Assembly (NCBI GenBank): GCA_014281115.1
Contig: JACONQ010000008.1
Coordinates: forward strand, 2,046,001 to 2,110,000
DNA length: 64,000 bases
Direction of reading: 5' to 3'
Origin: Laburnicola sp. R22_1
Taxonomy: Eukaryota > Ascomycota > Dothideomycetes > Pleosporales > Didymosphaeriaceae
Below are positions 33,561 through 44,240 of this stretch, in pieces. Both the position numbers and the translations under genes were made by a program. Every line of letters starts with the position of its first letter. The stretch's first letter is position 1. Under the pieces are notes generated by a model. It had not been told where the DNA came from and made no database searches. It was given only the letters and a program-made list of their open reading frames with translations.

Positions 33561-33725
33561 TATATAAATATTACGTTATATATATAATAACTAGTAAAAT
33601 AAAGAGTTCTTTATTAATTACTAACTAATTACGTAATAAAAATAGTATTTTTAAATTAAATAATTAAAGACTAGTATTTCCTCTATAAATCTATTAAAAA
33701 TTAAAATTATAGCTTTACTAGTAAC

Positions 33726-33835
33726 CCTTTTTATTAATACTACCTTAAAATACTTTTCTGTGTATATAATAGTAGGAGGGTTATTTACTATTATTATAAT
33801 ATTTTTATTAGAAACCTCTTAGTCGCAAAAGAAAA
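33726..33835 (-). repeat. Dispersed ~115-bp repeat, single copy
   Basis: Same unit as 31317-31430, from AACCCTTTTTATTAATACTA to TTAGAAACCTCTTAGTCGC. Confidence 0.6.
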
Positions 33836-34059
33836 TAATAGCTTTACTAGTAAAAAAGTTATAAAGCTTTAAAAAATTACTTATTTAAACTATTTATATA
33901 TATTTACGTAAGTCTATATATATTTATATATTTTTAAGTATTTTTATACTAGTAAATTACTTATATAAAAATATATAAGTATATACACGTCTACGCACGT
34001 CTACGTATAGTTAAGTAGCCTTTTTATAAAAACATTTCTAATATATAATACTATAACTA

Positions 34060-34560
34060 TCTCTCTCTACTATTATCTCTAAAAATTACTAGAAGTAATA
34101 GCTATTATATTAGTAGGTTTATACTATTTATAAGTATTATATACTAGATAGAAGCTTATACACTATAGGTACACTAATACTCTATCTCTATATTAAAGTT
34201 AACTTTAAAAAGACTTCTATCGCTTTATTTTCTACTATTTTTCTAAGTCCTAATACTAAAATTGTAGTTAACGCTACCTAAAAGTATACTCTAATCTATC
34301 TATCTAAAGATACTAGGTCTACACTAGAGTACTACTCTATTTAAAAAATTATTAATAGGAAGTAGAAGGTATACCTTACTCTATATAAGGCGGTCCTAGT
34401 GTACTAGTTAGGCTAGTAATAAATTAGTAACTATAGGCGCTATAATAGACGCATAGGGTTACTACTATAGTTTTTTATATTACTATTAGTTAGAAAGGTA
34501 GTAATAACCTTAGAGAAGGGTAATAAGAAGAAAGAGAAAATAAAGATATTTATTAATAAG
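34060..34560 (+). pseudogene. Second decayed copy of the unrecognised hydrophobic reading frame
   Basis: Parallel to 8180-8680. The frame reads EYYSI, VYLTLYKAVLVY and FFILLLVRKVV with TAG/TAA at the same Trp-like positions as the first copy plus extra ones. Flanking sequence is also shared (TACACTATAGGTACACTAAT). Confidence 0.4.
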
Positions 34561-34696
34561 TTACTAAGAAAAAGAGTGTTGCGTAAATATATTAGATTCT
34601 TATAGTTATAATATTAGGTAGTAAGTGCAACACGTAAGTGCGCTAGTGTAGTAGTATACTTATAGCATAATTACTAATAATAGTAATAATTAGGCT

Positions 34697-34865
34697 AGTA
34701 AATAGATTCGGGGTACCTAGGTTAGGTATAGGGTTAGGTTAGGGTCGTATAGACTATAGGTATAGGTTAGGTTAGGTTGTATAGACTTTAGATTAGGTTA
34801 GGTTAATTATATAAGATCCTAAACCTAACTTAACCTATACCTAACCTAATTACATAAGACTCTAG
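34697..34865. repeat. (T)TAGG-rich minisatellite, locus 1
   Basis: Units built from GGTTAGGTTAGG and GTATAGACTATAGGTATAG words, turning into the inverted CCTAACTTAACCTATACCTA halfway. It is bordered on the left by CTAGTAAATAGATTCGGGGT, the reverse of the right border of the locus at 62830-63010. Confidence 0.7.
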
Positions 34866-34899
34866 CTTAATTTAACTTAGTTTAATATTATTTAAAATA

Positions 34900-37040
34900 T
34901 TAAATATCTTTATTATGTAGAGATTCTAACTAAGATTAAGTTCGCACTATATATAGAGAGGAGTAAAATAAAAGGCACTAAAACCTAGTATCTAGCAAAT
35001 AGTAGTAGTAACAAAATATATACAAAATAATAATAATTTTATTATTAACTTTCTTTATAGCAGTATTATTAATAGTAGTTAATAAATAGTCTACTATCTA
35101 GTATAACTAAGTTACATATTATCTCTTAACTAGTAGACTATTAGAAAGCTATAATAAACTATAGAATTGTAACTATAAAAGTAGTATAGGCAATAAAATA
35201 CTAAATTATAATTTAGTTATTATATTCGCAATCTAGTAGTAGCGTAATTATAGTTTACTATACGTATAGTGTATAAAGTCTACCTACTCTTATAATATTA
35301 GTAACACCTAGTATACTAAATTTTTATTTTTAATATACAATTACTACTACTATTTTTTAAATTTAGCTCTTTATCTATTATATCTAGTAACGCGATAATA
35401 TTCTAGTAGCCTAACTATACTACTTCTTTTACACAGAATAGTATAGCTATAGTAAAGTTCTAAGAGTATATAAAGGATTGGCTAGGCAAAGTTAAAAATA
35501 ATCTCTAGAGATTTAGCAATCTTATATAGTAAGTAGGGTTATTAGAGAGGCCTCTTAATCTTAACATTTTTAATAACACCTAGCCCTAGCTATTTAGGCC
35601 CTATTAGCTAGTTTTATAACTTTAGATCCTAGAGTGTAAAGCACTTCTTTAGTACCTAAATAAAGAGTTAGATTAGGCGTTTATACTATAATAATAGGAT
35701 AAAGTAGGGGCGTTACTAAAGAAGCTTAAAGATAAGAACTAGTAAAGTAAAGGTATAGGGCGGCTGCTAGATAATAAGCAGCGGTTTCTTAGAGACTATA
35801 GAAGTTTAAAAGCGTAGCTATGACGCGAGAAGCTTATAAATATAGTAGTAATTATCTAGGGTGATATTAAGGTGGGGGACTATAGCTAAGCAATAAGAGT
35901 AAGAGTAAGCGGTAGCGGCGAGAGTATCGGGGAGATAGGTAGTAATAGTAAGATTCTAGGTAGTAGTATATAGCTTACTAGTTACAAGGAAAGATCTACT
36001 ATAGAAAAAGAGTTAGATACAATAGTTAGATTAGTTACTATTATAATTGTTGTTATTATTATTGCAGCAAGAATATTATTAAAGAAATTATTAATTATGT
36101 AATATAGTGGTTAGTTAAATAGCCAGCCCGAGATTACATAACATTATAGATTAACACCAGAGGAGAAATTATTTAAAATATATTTTTAATTAATTATAAC
36201 AGCTATTTATTACAGACTAAATAGGTACCCTAAGGTTAGATTAGAATTAGAGTCTTATATAAGTAGGGTTAGGTTAGAGTTAGAGTCTTATATAAGTAGA
36301 GTTAGGTTAAGTTAGATTAGATTATATAAGACTCTAACCCTAACCTAACTCTACTTATATAAGACCCTAGCTCTAACCTAACCTATACCTATTTACTAGT
36401 CTAGTAATAATAAAGTAAGTTATTTTTTTATACACTTTAAGTAAATTTAATAGCTATTAGAGTGCTTATAAATAATAGAGGATAAGTGCGCAGTTTATAT
36501 ATAAACTATTATTATATTAGTAAAGACTTAGTAGACTATATTTTTAGGCGCTAGATAAGAGTAGCCTTTCTATTCTAACCTACGCAGGCTTAAATTAAAA
36601 AAAGGGAGTTAAAAAGAATAATTAACACTAAATACACAATGCAACTAATATAATATAATTATCTAGCTATATATTAGAGGCAATACCCTACTATACCCTA
36701 GGTGCGTTAGAAATAAATAAGATTAGGCTTGCGTATACAAGCCTATAGGACCCGCAGCTAGAGTTTCTACTATCTAGTACTTAGAAATTTGTGCAGAATG
36801 TAAGCTTAATACCTAGATAGTTAACCTTAACCTAGATGCTCTTAGTAGAATTCTTACTATAATACGTATTAGAAGAGGTTATACCTCGCTATTAATAATA
36901 AAATTATTATTATTTTATATATATTTTATTACTACTACTATATACTAGGTACTAGATTTTAGTACCTTCTATTTTACTTCTCTCTATATATAGTGCGGGC
37001 TTAACCTTAGTTAGAATCTTAATATAATAAAGATCTTTAA
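34900..37040. mobile_element. Terminal-inverted-repeat element (family R1), about 2.1 kb
   Basis: Left end TTAAATATCTTTATTATGTA and right end GATCTTTAA are flanked by TA. The inverted termini share the AGAGAGGAGTAAAAT, AAAACCTAGTATCTAG and ATTTTATTATTAA words with the other R1 copies. Its interior holds the (T)TAGG minisatellite at 36230-36395 and a less AT-rich patch at 35440-35980, in which I recognise no protein. Confidence 0.65.
36230..36395. repeat. (T)TAGG-rich minisatellite, locus 2
   Basis: Words AGAGTCTTATATAAGTAG and GGTTAGGTTA repeat, then appear inverted (CCCTAACCTAACTCTACTTA), ending in ACCTATTTACTAGTCTAGTA, the same border as at 63010. Confidence 0.7.
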
Positions 37041-37362
37041 TATCTTGCTATTAATAATAGTTACTTTAATACTCTTACCTATTATTCCCTTCTTATATAA
37101 TAAGTCTATCTATATTATTATTTAATTATTAAAAAAAGCTTTTTAGTGGCGGCTATAAGGCGCTAGTAATTCTAGCCATTTAATATAGTGTTGTTAGTCA
37201 CTATATATTAGGTAACGTTCCTAATTTTAAGTTTAGGAGTATCTATACGCTCGTTAGGCCCTCTCCCCCAGGGTTAATCCGTGATGTCACGTGATTCCGG
37301 GTTGGCTGTTTGACTAATTACTGTATTATATAATTAATAATCTCTTTAATAACTTTTTACGC

Positions 37363-37393
<31 letters not shown>

Positions 37394-37497
37394 GTAACTA
37401 ATCTACCTAACTAGCTTGTTAACTCTATCTTATATAACTACTAATAATATTAATAGTGTATAAAACGTTAATAATAAAATTATTACTATATTATATA
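37041..37497. other. AT-rich spacer with a 65-bp GC-rich islet
   Basis: Decayed repeat except 37257-37315, which keeps ordinary composition and contains GTGATGTCACGTGATTCC with the palindrome TCACGTGA. An (ATA/ATT) run occurs at 37368-37391. No gene. Confidence 0.5.
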
Positions 37498-37702
37498 TTA
37501 AAGATCTTTGTTGTGTAGAGATTCTAACCAAGGTCGAGTTCGCACTATACATAGAGAGGAGTAAAATAGAAGGCACTATAACCTAGTACCTAGCACATAG
37601 TGGTAGTAATAAAATATATACACTATATTATATATATTTTGTTACTGCTACTGTATGCTAGGTACTAGATTTTAGTGCCTTTTATTTTACCCTCTCTGTA
37701 TA

Positions 37703-39575
37703 ACGTACTCCACAACCGAGCGACTCACCCAACCGAGCGACTCACTTTTGCCAAGACCCCACCAAAACATGTACTATTCACGACAGTACAGAGTCAATAC
37801 GAACTATTATCAATAGTCTAAATAGGCCAATCTATTCAGAATCTACTTCTGCAGGTTATTTACACGTTGTTCTATTGTGCCCAGGCTCGCCGCAGCGTCC
37901 ACAGCGCCGTTGAGTTGGCTCGCCTCCATCAACGCGCGCCCTCTTCTTTGCCTTCTTGCCATCACTGCGCGCCGCAAAGTCCTTTAGAGTAGCCAGCCGC
38001 TGGCCCTCTTCAGCTGTAAGAGCTCCTTCTTGCTGCAATCGCTTTCTTTTGTGCGATTTACGTCGCGTGGCGGCCTCATTAGCAGCTTGAAGTTCAGCGT
38101 TGCGTTTGGTCATTAACACCAAAGAATGCCCTATCAGCTTGGCGCCTTTGACGAGCTTTTCCACCACCTCAACCATATAAGTTGGGGAACTATCCACATG
38201 CCTTTGAATCCTCTGCTTAACCAGTATTGATTGTGACCTAAGTTCTGTACTATTTCGCGGAGTTTGCGACTCCCATGTACTATCGCGAATAGTACATTCT
38301 AGAGGCGTACGCAGGCGGACGTTAAGCTGCGATAGTACAGCCTCTAGGTCGTGGGGCACTAGGCCAGCACCTCGAAAGCCTCCTTTGATATTACTTTCAG
38401 TAATTGAAGCCTTAAAAGCAGCAATAAAGCAAGGTAGGAACTTAATTTTGGTGATGTGCGTGATGTGGTTGCGCATCAGATTCTCGGCTTGGCGCCTATA
38501 CGCCTTCTTTAACGGCGCAAAACAACCCACGTTAAGTGGCTGCAAGAGGTGCGACGAATGTGGAGGCATACAGAGAGTAATAATATTACTCTTTTTGCAG
38601 TAATCCTGGAATTCGAGCGAGTTGTGACTTTTGTGGCCATTAATAATAAGCAAACGTGCTCCACTAATAGTACGCCTCTTTGTATGCTTATTAAAGTGCT
38701 TTAGCTATTGCAGACCAAGCTCATTTGTCGTCCAGCCGTTCTTAGAGACTGCAATAACCTAATTATGAGGTAGATCCTTCTCCTTATACTAGGCGGAGAG
38801 GTGGTGCTTGCCCCTGAAGATAATAAAGGGTGGGATCCACCACCCCATTGCGTTGATGCCTTAGATGACTGTTGTCCACTCCCTATTGCCCTGCTGCACC
38901 TGCTTTGGCCGTCCTTGACGCTCAGAGCCTGTGACTACCGCTCTAGTTAATATTATGCCTATTATAAAGCCAGACTCGTCGAAATTGTAGGTGTCCTTAT
39001 CTAGGATACTATACTTAGCCTTCATGTTCTCTACAAGCTGGAACTAGCCTCGTATCACCTTAGGATCCTCCTAGAGGGCTCTCTTATAGTCGTACTTTCG
39101 ATTAAACTTGACTTTAAGCTCTGGCTGGCGCTTAACAAAGTTTGGAGCCTAGTTATGGCCCACAGGGTCGCGATGCCGCTCAGCTAGCAAAGAATTGGCC
39201 ATATCCTCTATAGCAGCAAGCTGTGGCAGAAATCCTTGCAAGTCTAGGTCGAGTACATGCTGTATAATCGCCTTCTCCTCTCTTATAGTAAGCTTTATTG
39301 TGTTGGGTGGGCAGTCGCGTCAGAAGGCGATTCTAGCGCGTCGTTGGCTGAGGGTCTTTTGAGGGATGTTATAGATGGCGGCAGCGCGTCTTTGCGAAAG
39401 TGACGCGTCTCGTTCAATAGCCTAGATCGCAAGCTATATACGAGCTTTGTTTAACGCTAGTAGTTTGTTGTGTTGTTGAGGCATCGCGTTGTACTATTAA
39501 TGGTAGCACGTTTTGGTGGGGTCTTGGCAAAAGTGAGTCGCTCGGTTGGGTGAGTCGCTCGGTTGTGGAGTACGT
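37703..39575 (-). mobile_element. Fot1/pogo-like transposon inserted in a miniature element
   Basis: Inverted ends begin ACGTACTCCACAACCGAGCG and contain AACCGAGCGACTCAC twice, then TTTTGCCAAGACCCCACC. TA is duplicated at 37701-37702 and 39576-39577, inside the R1 sequence CTGTATAGTGCGGACT. Length 1873 bp. Confidence 0.9.
37856..39480 (-). pseudogene. Fot1/pogo-like transposase with catalytic Asp-to-Asn changes and C-terminal zinc knuckle
   Basis: The N-terminal half (about 39480-38655) is read only across several TAG/TAA codons. It keeps RRAAAIYNIPQKTLSQRRA and the NFDESGF catalytic segment. From 38653 to 37856 the frame is open for 265 codons. There the second and third catalytic positions read LIINGHKSH and LLQPLNVGCF, so both Asp are Asn, as G-to-A changes would produce. 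The protein ends with a basic region and CGRCGEPGHNRTTC (37903-37862), a CCHC knuckle. It is inactive as it stands. Confidence 0.8.
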
Positions 39576-39627
39576 TATAGTGCGGACTTAAACTTAGTTA
39601 GAATCTCCACACAACGACGATCTTCAA

Positions 39628-41373
39628 TACGCTCGTTGGGCATCACGCTGACCACTTCCGACAGCGTCCTGATTTGGGCGACAACAGAGCTTTCATGGTG
39701 AGCGCCGAGTTCAACGACTACTCCGTTGAAGATCTTGCCGCCGGTAAGGTCTTGCTCGAGCCTGGCTGAAACACCTGTGACCTTTTTGATATGGCCGAGA
39801 AGACTTTGTTGCTGCTACCATTCGATTCGCTCCAAGTTCACACCACCCAATTGGTACTACGCAGGAGACTTACAAATGTTACACCCTCTTTGAGGGCAAC
39901 AACATAGGAAGCAGTCTGGTTAGGCTCAAGAGGTAATATTCCTCGCCGTGGGCCAGAATTAGAAGACGATAAACGAGTGTCGCGGCTAACGGGGCTGCCT
40001 AGCACAAATGAGTGATATCAGAAGCGTAAAGAGCGACAATACCTTAAGGAGCCAGGACATGATTAAAGAAGGTCAAACGCCACGAGGGAGCGGATAGCCT
40101 CTTTCTCGGTTTCATCACGGGCTTTTGTACACACCTCTGTTGCTTCGCAACCAAATTTGCTGCTCCTTCGTGGAAGCCGCTACGCCGCTTCTGCACCGCC
40201 GCTTACTTTGCTCGTTCCTCTGCTTGAAAGCTTCATGCAAACTGGTTACGGTTGAGGCTGTGCATAAACGGTTCTGCTCCTCCAACCTTGTAGGGCTGAC
40301 CGAACAGGGGAGCCGCTAGCTGTGATTCCATTCGACAACCCAAGCGAGATTGCACCAACACACATCCAAGGTCCCAAGGTCCAGGTGTACGGCGCCGGGC
40401 CAGGTGACAGCATCTAGGCGCGTCGACTTAGGCTGTGTCGCTGTGGTAGTGTGCCTCCCATGTATATGATAATATTAGACAAGAATCGGTCCTTTTAACC
40501 AATTACTTCTTGTGGCCAAAACTATAATGGCTAGAGTATGTAGGGGTCCAAACCGACGAGGCTACACTCTGTTGGACGTGTCCGAACCCTTTCGTACGGT
40601 AAGACTCCTGAACAGGAAGCGCCAGATGTTTCAACTCCCGAGTCCCGCACGAGGATGGCACCACAAAGGGGCATGAACAGAGAGATGGATGTTCTGCCTG
40701 CACCTTTTGTTCTTGCGTCGACCAGGTCACTTTCTCCAATATGGAGTACCTATCCGGTTCTGTGTTCCTTGGCCAAGAGGAGGTATTAGGCCGGCGTACG
40801 TCTGGAGACCGACCTTGATCCGACTGCTTGCACGGAGAGGAAGAGGGTGTTCAGCAAGAATACCAAACAATCACACCCGGCGTCCTGTTAAACCCCATAG
40901 AGTGCAATGAAATAGTCATGTCGGGCATAGCGTTCAAACTGCAGGCCTCCACTTCCACGTATCCAACACACTTTACTTTCCGATGCCCAGAGCGACGAAC
41001 GGCACGTAGTATACCACAGAGACCGACGGGCGTGTGTTTCTGCCAAAGTCACAGACTATCGCGACTTGCGAACGACCGACGCTCTCGGTGCATCAAATTC
41101 GATCGCTGGAACTAATCGTCTTGACTTGTCGACAACAATTGTACGAAATCAATCGCCTTGCGCAAAGTCCAGGGCGCAGGTGTCGCGTTTGATGCATGTG
41201 TGGAGGAATGTTTGTTATCACGTTCGACTTGTGCTCTATAAACTTGATAGATGTTAGTTTAGAGTTGAAGAAATTCGGCTTGAAAATGCAACCAATCCTA
41301 TCTGATGGACATGATCTGTCCAAGTTCCATACTCACACCAAAGATTCCTCCAGGTTTGATCGCGCTTAAAGTA
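39628..41373. other. Islet of ordinary composition between repeats, with possible gene fragments
   Basis: About 1.7 kb without RIP-like bias. Several short frames overlap on both strands (40125-40319, 40503-40739, 40689-41323). Two peptide-like stretches, SAEFNDYSVEDLAAGKVLLE near 39700 and PTHIQGPKVQVYGAGPGD near 40350, look coding in composition but end at stops and match nothing I can name. They may be remnants of host genes. No complete gene is supported. Confidence 0.4.
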
Positions 41374-41437
41374 AATTTTTTTTGTAAACAAAGCCGCATC
41401 CCGCAGCTATACTTTAGTAAAAGAAATAACTAGCTAT

Positions 41438-41715
41438 TGTAAGGGCGGTACACGGCCTTACAGGGCAAACCTCTCAGGGACAGCTAGTATGGTTAAAAGA
41501 GATAACTGGATTAAGACTATACTAAGATAGGGGATAAGGAAGGGGCCTAGGGGGCCCTTACTTATATAGTGGGCGGCGTAGAGCACAGGCCCACGCTAAC
41601 CACGCGCTAACACTAACTAGGAAAGGCGCCTTCTATAAGGTAAAAGGCGCTATTAGGGTGTGAAAGGAAAGATAATAGTAAATAACTAGCAGGGAGGTAG
41701 GCATAAACTATTATA
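41438..41715. repeat. Solo LTR of the 3083-9594 family, target duplication GCTAT
   Basis: Starts TGTAAGGGCGGTACACGGCC and ends ACTATTATA. The pentamer GCTAT stands on both sides (41433-41437 and 41716-41720). The same flanking sequence occurs uninterrupted at about 51570-51670 (AATCTAGCTATAACC), giving an empty-site comparison. Recombination between two LTRs would leave such a footprint. It is less mutated than the two LTRs at 3083 and 9314. Confidence 0.88.
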
Positions 41716-42047
41716 GCTATAGCCTATTTTTCTGTATACTAGCTCTTAGCAAAAAAAATCTTAAATATACGTAACTAAGTTAATAACGCGCTTATTATTT
41801 AGCACCCTATAAGACTATTACGTACGCTAGCTTAGGATTAACTTAACTATAGTTTAGAACTATTATTAAATAGTAACTTATCTTATATATATAGGTAGTA
41901 ATAAGGTTAAAGTGCTTATTACCTATATAAAGAGAGCCTAATTCTACTACTATCTTACGTACTATTATAACTAATAACTATAGCTAAATTAAATAAGTTA
42001 AAGATAAAGATATAACTATACTATAAAGTAATTTTATAATTACCTTT

Positions 42048-43055
42048 TCACGCCTTTTTTTAATTACTAAGTAGGGGCTCTGCTTTTTTATTATATTATT
42101 TAAGATAAAAACCTTTGTCGTTCTACCCCTAGATAGTTAATTTAACGCCGCACATATAAAGTAAAGTTTAATCTTAACTATACTTAATTTACTATAGACT
42201 CCTTATATTTCTAAAAAAAATTAATAAATTTATAATTATTGCTAGAAAGAAGCTAAAGCTTAAAATAGCTAATAGTAATAAGTTTCTAGTTAAGTTACTT
42301 ATAGGCTGGCAAATGGGTATAGGTTAGGTTGGGGTTAGGTACCCTTACATAAGACCCTAACTCTAACCTAACCTCTACTTATAGATTTTACGCTAGTAAT
42401 AGGTATAGATTAGGTTAGGGTTATATAGGCTATAGGTTAGGTTAGAATTGCACAGACTAGGTTATATTAAGTCTAACTAATTAAATTTTTTATTAGCTAT
42501 ATGTAATTTTTATAGTAAATTACTATAAAAATTCGCTTATTATTATAATAGTTTATTTAAGATAAAAGCCTTTGTCGTCCTACCCCTAGGTAGAATTAAC
42601 GCCACATTATTATAATAGTAATTATTATATTTACTTATTATAGTAAAAGTATAGCTTTAGTATTAAATATATATATTAAACCTAACTAAGCGCCTAGCTA
42701 TTCTAAACCTAACTAGGCGCCTTTCTATTTACCTAGTATATATATACTTCTTATAGTACCTATTTACTAACTATATATTCTTAGCCTATATAGTAACCTA
42801 TTTTATATAAATAGTGTTAATATTAGTATCTAGAAGTATTAGTATTTATTTTATAGTAGAAGTAGAGTGTTATAAAGAAATACTTTTAAATATTCTAACT
42901 AGAAGAGCCTTTATTACTTTCTATTTTTTTCGTAATTACCTTTTTTACGCTCTTTTTAATTACTAAGTAGGGGGCTTTGCTTTTTTTGTTATGTTATTTA
43001 AGATAAAAGCCTTTGTAGTGCTACCACTAGGTAGTTAATTTAATGCTACACACAT
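42048..43055. repeat. Three copies of a ~115-bp local repeat in an AT-rich stretch
   Basis: The unit contains AATTACTAAGTAGGGG, then TTATTTAAGATAAAAGCCTT, TGTCGTCCTACCCCTAGGTA and a GCCACA ending. Copies lie at about 42060-42155, 42545-42605 (partial) and 42940-43050. The minisatellite at 42305-42470 lies between them. No reading frame. Confidence 0.6.
42305..42470. repeat. (T)TAGG-rich minisatellite, locus 3
   Basis: Contains GGGTATAGGTTAGGTTGGGG and AACTCTAACCTAACCTCTAC in opposite sense, then GTTAGGGTTATATAGGC. Same word set as the other three loci. Confidence 0.65.
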
Positions 43056-43696
43056 TACTTTCTAAAGAGCGGCTAGCGTAGTAGACTAGAAGCGCAGATC
43101 TTTCTTATTATTATTTTGCGCTATTTTCTTAATAAGGTAGTAGAATAGCATTTTTCTAATAAAGGGCTTAATACTTTTTTAGTACTTTTTAATTTCCCTA
43201 AGTATAATAGATATATATTATGAGAATATATATATAATAAATAGCTATAATAATAATATACTACCTAGCTTCTAGTAGTGCTTCCTCTTTAGCATAGTAG
43301 GTAGTGTTTTGCAAGGCGCCTTTTATATAGCCTTAGTAGCTAGTAACTTCTTTTTTTTACTTAAGTTTAGCTAGTAACTAGTTTAAAGTATCTAGATAGC
43401 CTAGTGCGTGCTATTATTTTAGAAATTAAAGTTATATAGTAGTTAAGAATATAAAGTATTAAAAAAGTAACTAGGAGAATAGTAAAGTAGCGTAGCTAAG
43501 TAGGTAGTAAAGTAAGTAAAGAAAACACACTAGTATTATTAGCGTCTTACTTATGCATATACGCCCCTATAGCTATAGTTTTATATACTATTATTACACT
43601 ATATACTATAGCGTCTATTAAAAAAAAGTCTCCTAATATTCTAAAAGGCCTCCTAAGCAGCGGCCTATAGATTCTAGCAAATTTTAAGCGTGATAA

Positions 43697-43891
43697 TGTT
43701 AGGGAGCTCAGGTGACTGATAATCGAAAAAGTTGATATTGACAGAATCTACGTATGGGTGCCAGCCAAAGGTGCTGGCTAAGCTCATAAGGCGCGCGAGG
43801 CGCGCTAAGAACGCGCTAGTACCTAATCGGGACTAGCGCCGGGGAAACCTCGGTAGTCGGCGTAAGGTAACTCCGACCTGGTTCCATAACA
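43697..43891 (-). repeat. 3' LTR of the gypsy element
   Basis: Identical to 50623-50817. Flanked on the outside by the target duplicate GATAA. Confidence 0.95.
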
Positions 43892-43892
43892 C

Positions 43893-43906
43893 TATCCTCC
43901 CCTCCG
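43893..43906 (-). promoter_or_regulatory. Polypurine tract of the gypsy element
   Basis: On the minus strand the sequence just before the 3' LTR reads GGAGGGGAGGATAG, the expected plus-strand primer for reverse transcription. Confidence 0.75.
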
Positions 43907-44240
43907 ACAAGCTTCGTCCTCGAAGCTCCATTTCAAATTCAACCCGCTAGTCCTAAATAGGCAACTAACGTACAATCCTCCAGTCACGATTATCTGTGCT
44001 ACGTCCTCCTGAGGGATAGGTTGTTCCCAAGCGTGTTGCGCACGCGACAAGTAGTCAGCGGCCAGCTGCAGAGCAAGTTTGCTGCAATCGACCATCGAGA
44101 GCAGCTTACTTGGTGAGCTGGGCGCCTTTCCCATGCCGGCAACAACAACGACGGAGACCTTCGTACTGAGTGACGATCGCGGCGGTAAACGCGACTCTCA
44201 CTGCCATTCACTGTGAATCACCGTGAGTCCAATCCATCTC

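Larger units (their letters stand above)
37498..39627. mobile_element. Palindromic miniature R1 element (about 255 bp without insert) carrying a Fot1-like transposon
   Basis: The left arm starts TTAAAGATCTTTGTTGTGTA and after about 125 bp turns directly into the inverted arm. This is interrupted in its CTCTCTGTATA segment by the 37703-39575 transposon and resumes TAGTGCGGACTT to end GATCTTCAA at 39627. TA flanks both ends. Without the insert it is a near-perfect hairpin, a miniature form of the longer R1 elements. Confidence 0.75.

Noticed and set aside
34697..34865. Internal telomere (TTAGGG array)
   Set aside because: The units are TTAGGTT/GGTATAGG mixtures in both senses with specific borders, not a TTAGGG array. 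The sequence continues as repeats on both sides.
40125..41323. Several frames of 60-95 codons in the islet
   Set aside because: They overlap on both strands and none shows a domain. Reported only as possible gene fragments.
43892..44134. 80-codon minus-strand frame between integrase and the 3' LTR of the gypsy element
   Set aside because: It has no motif and ends in the polypurine tract. A chance frame is the simpler reading, though an accessory gene cannot be excluded.
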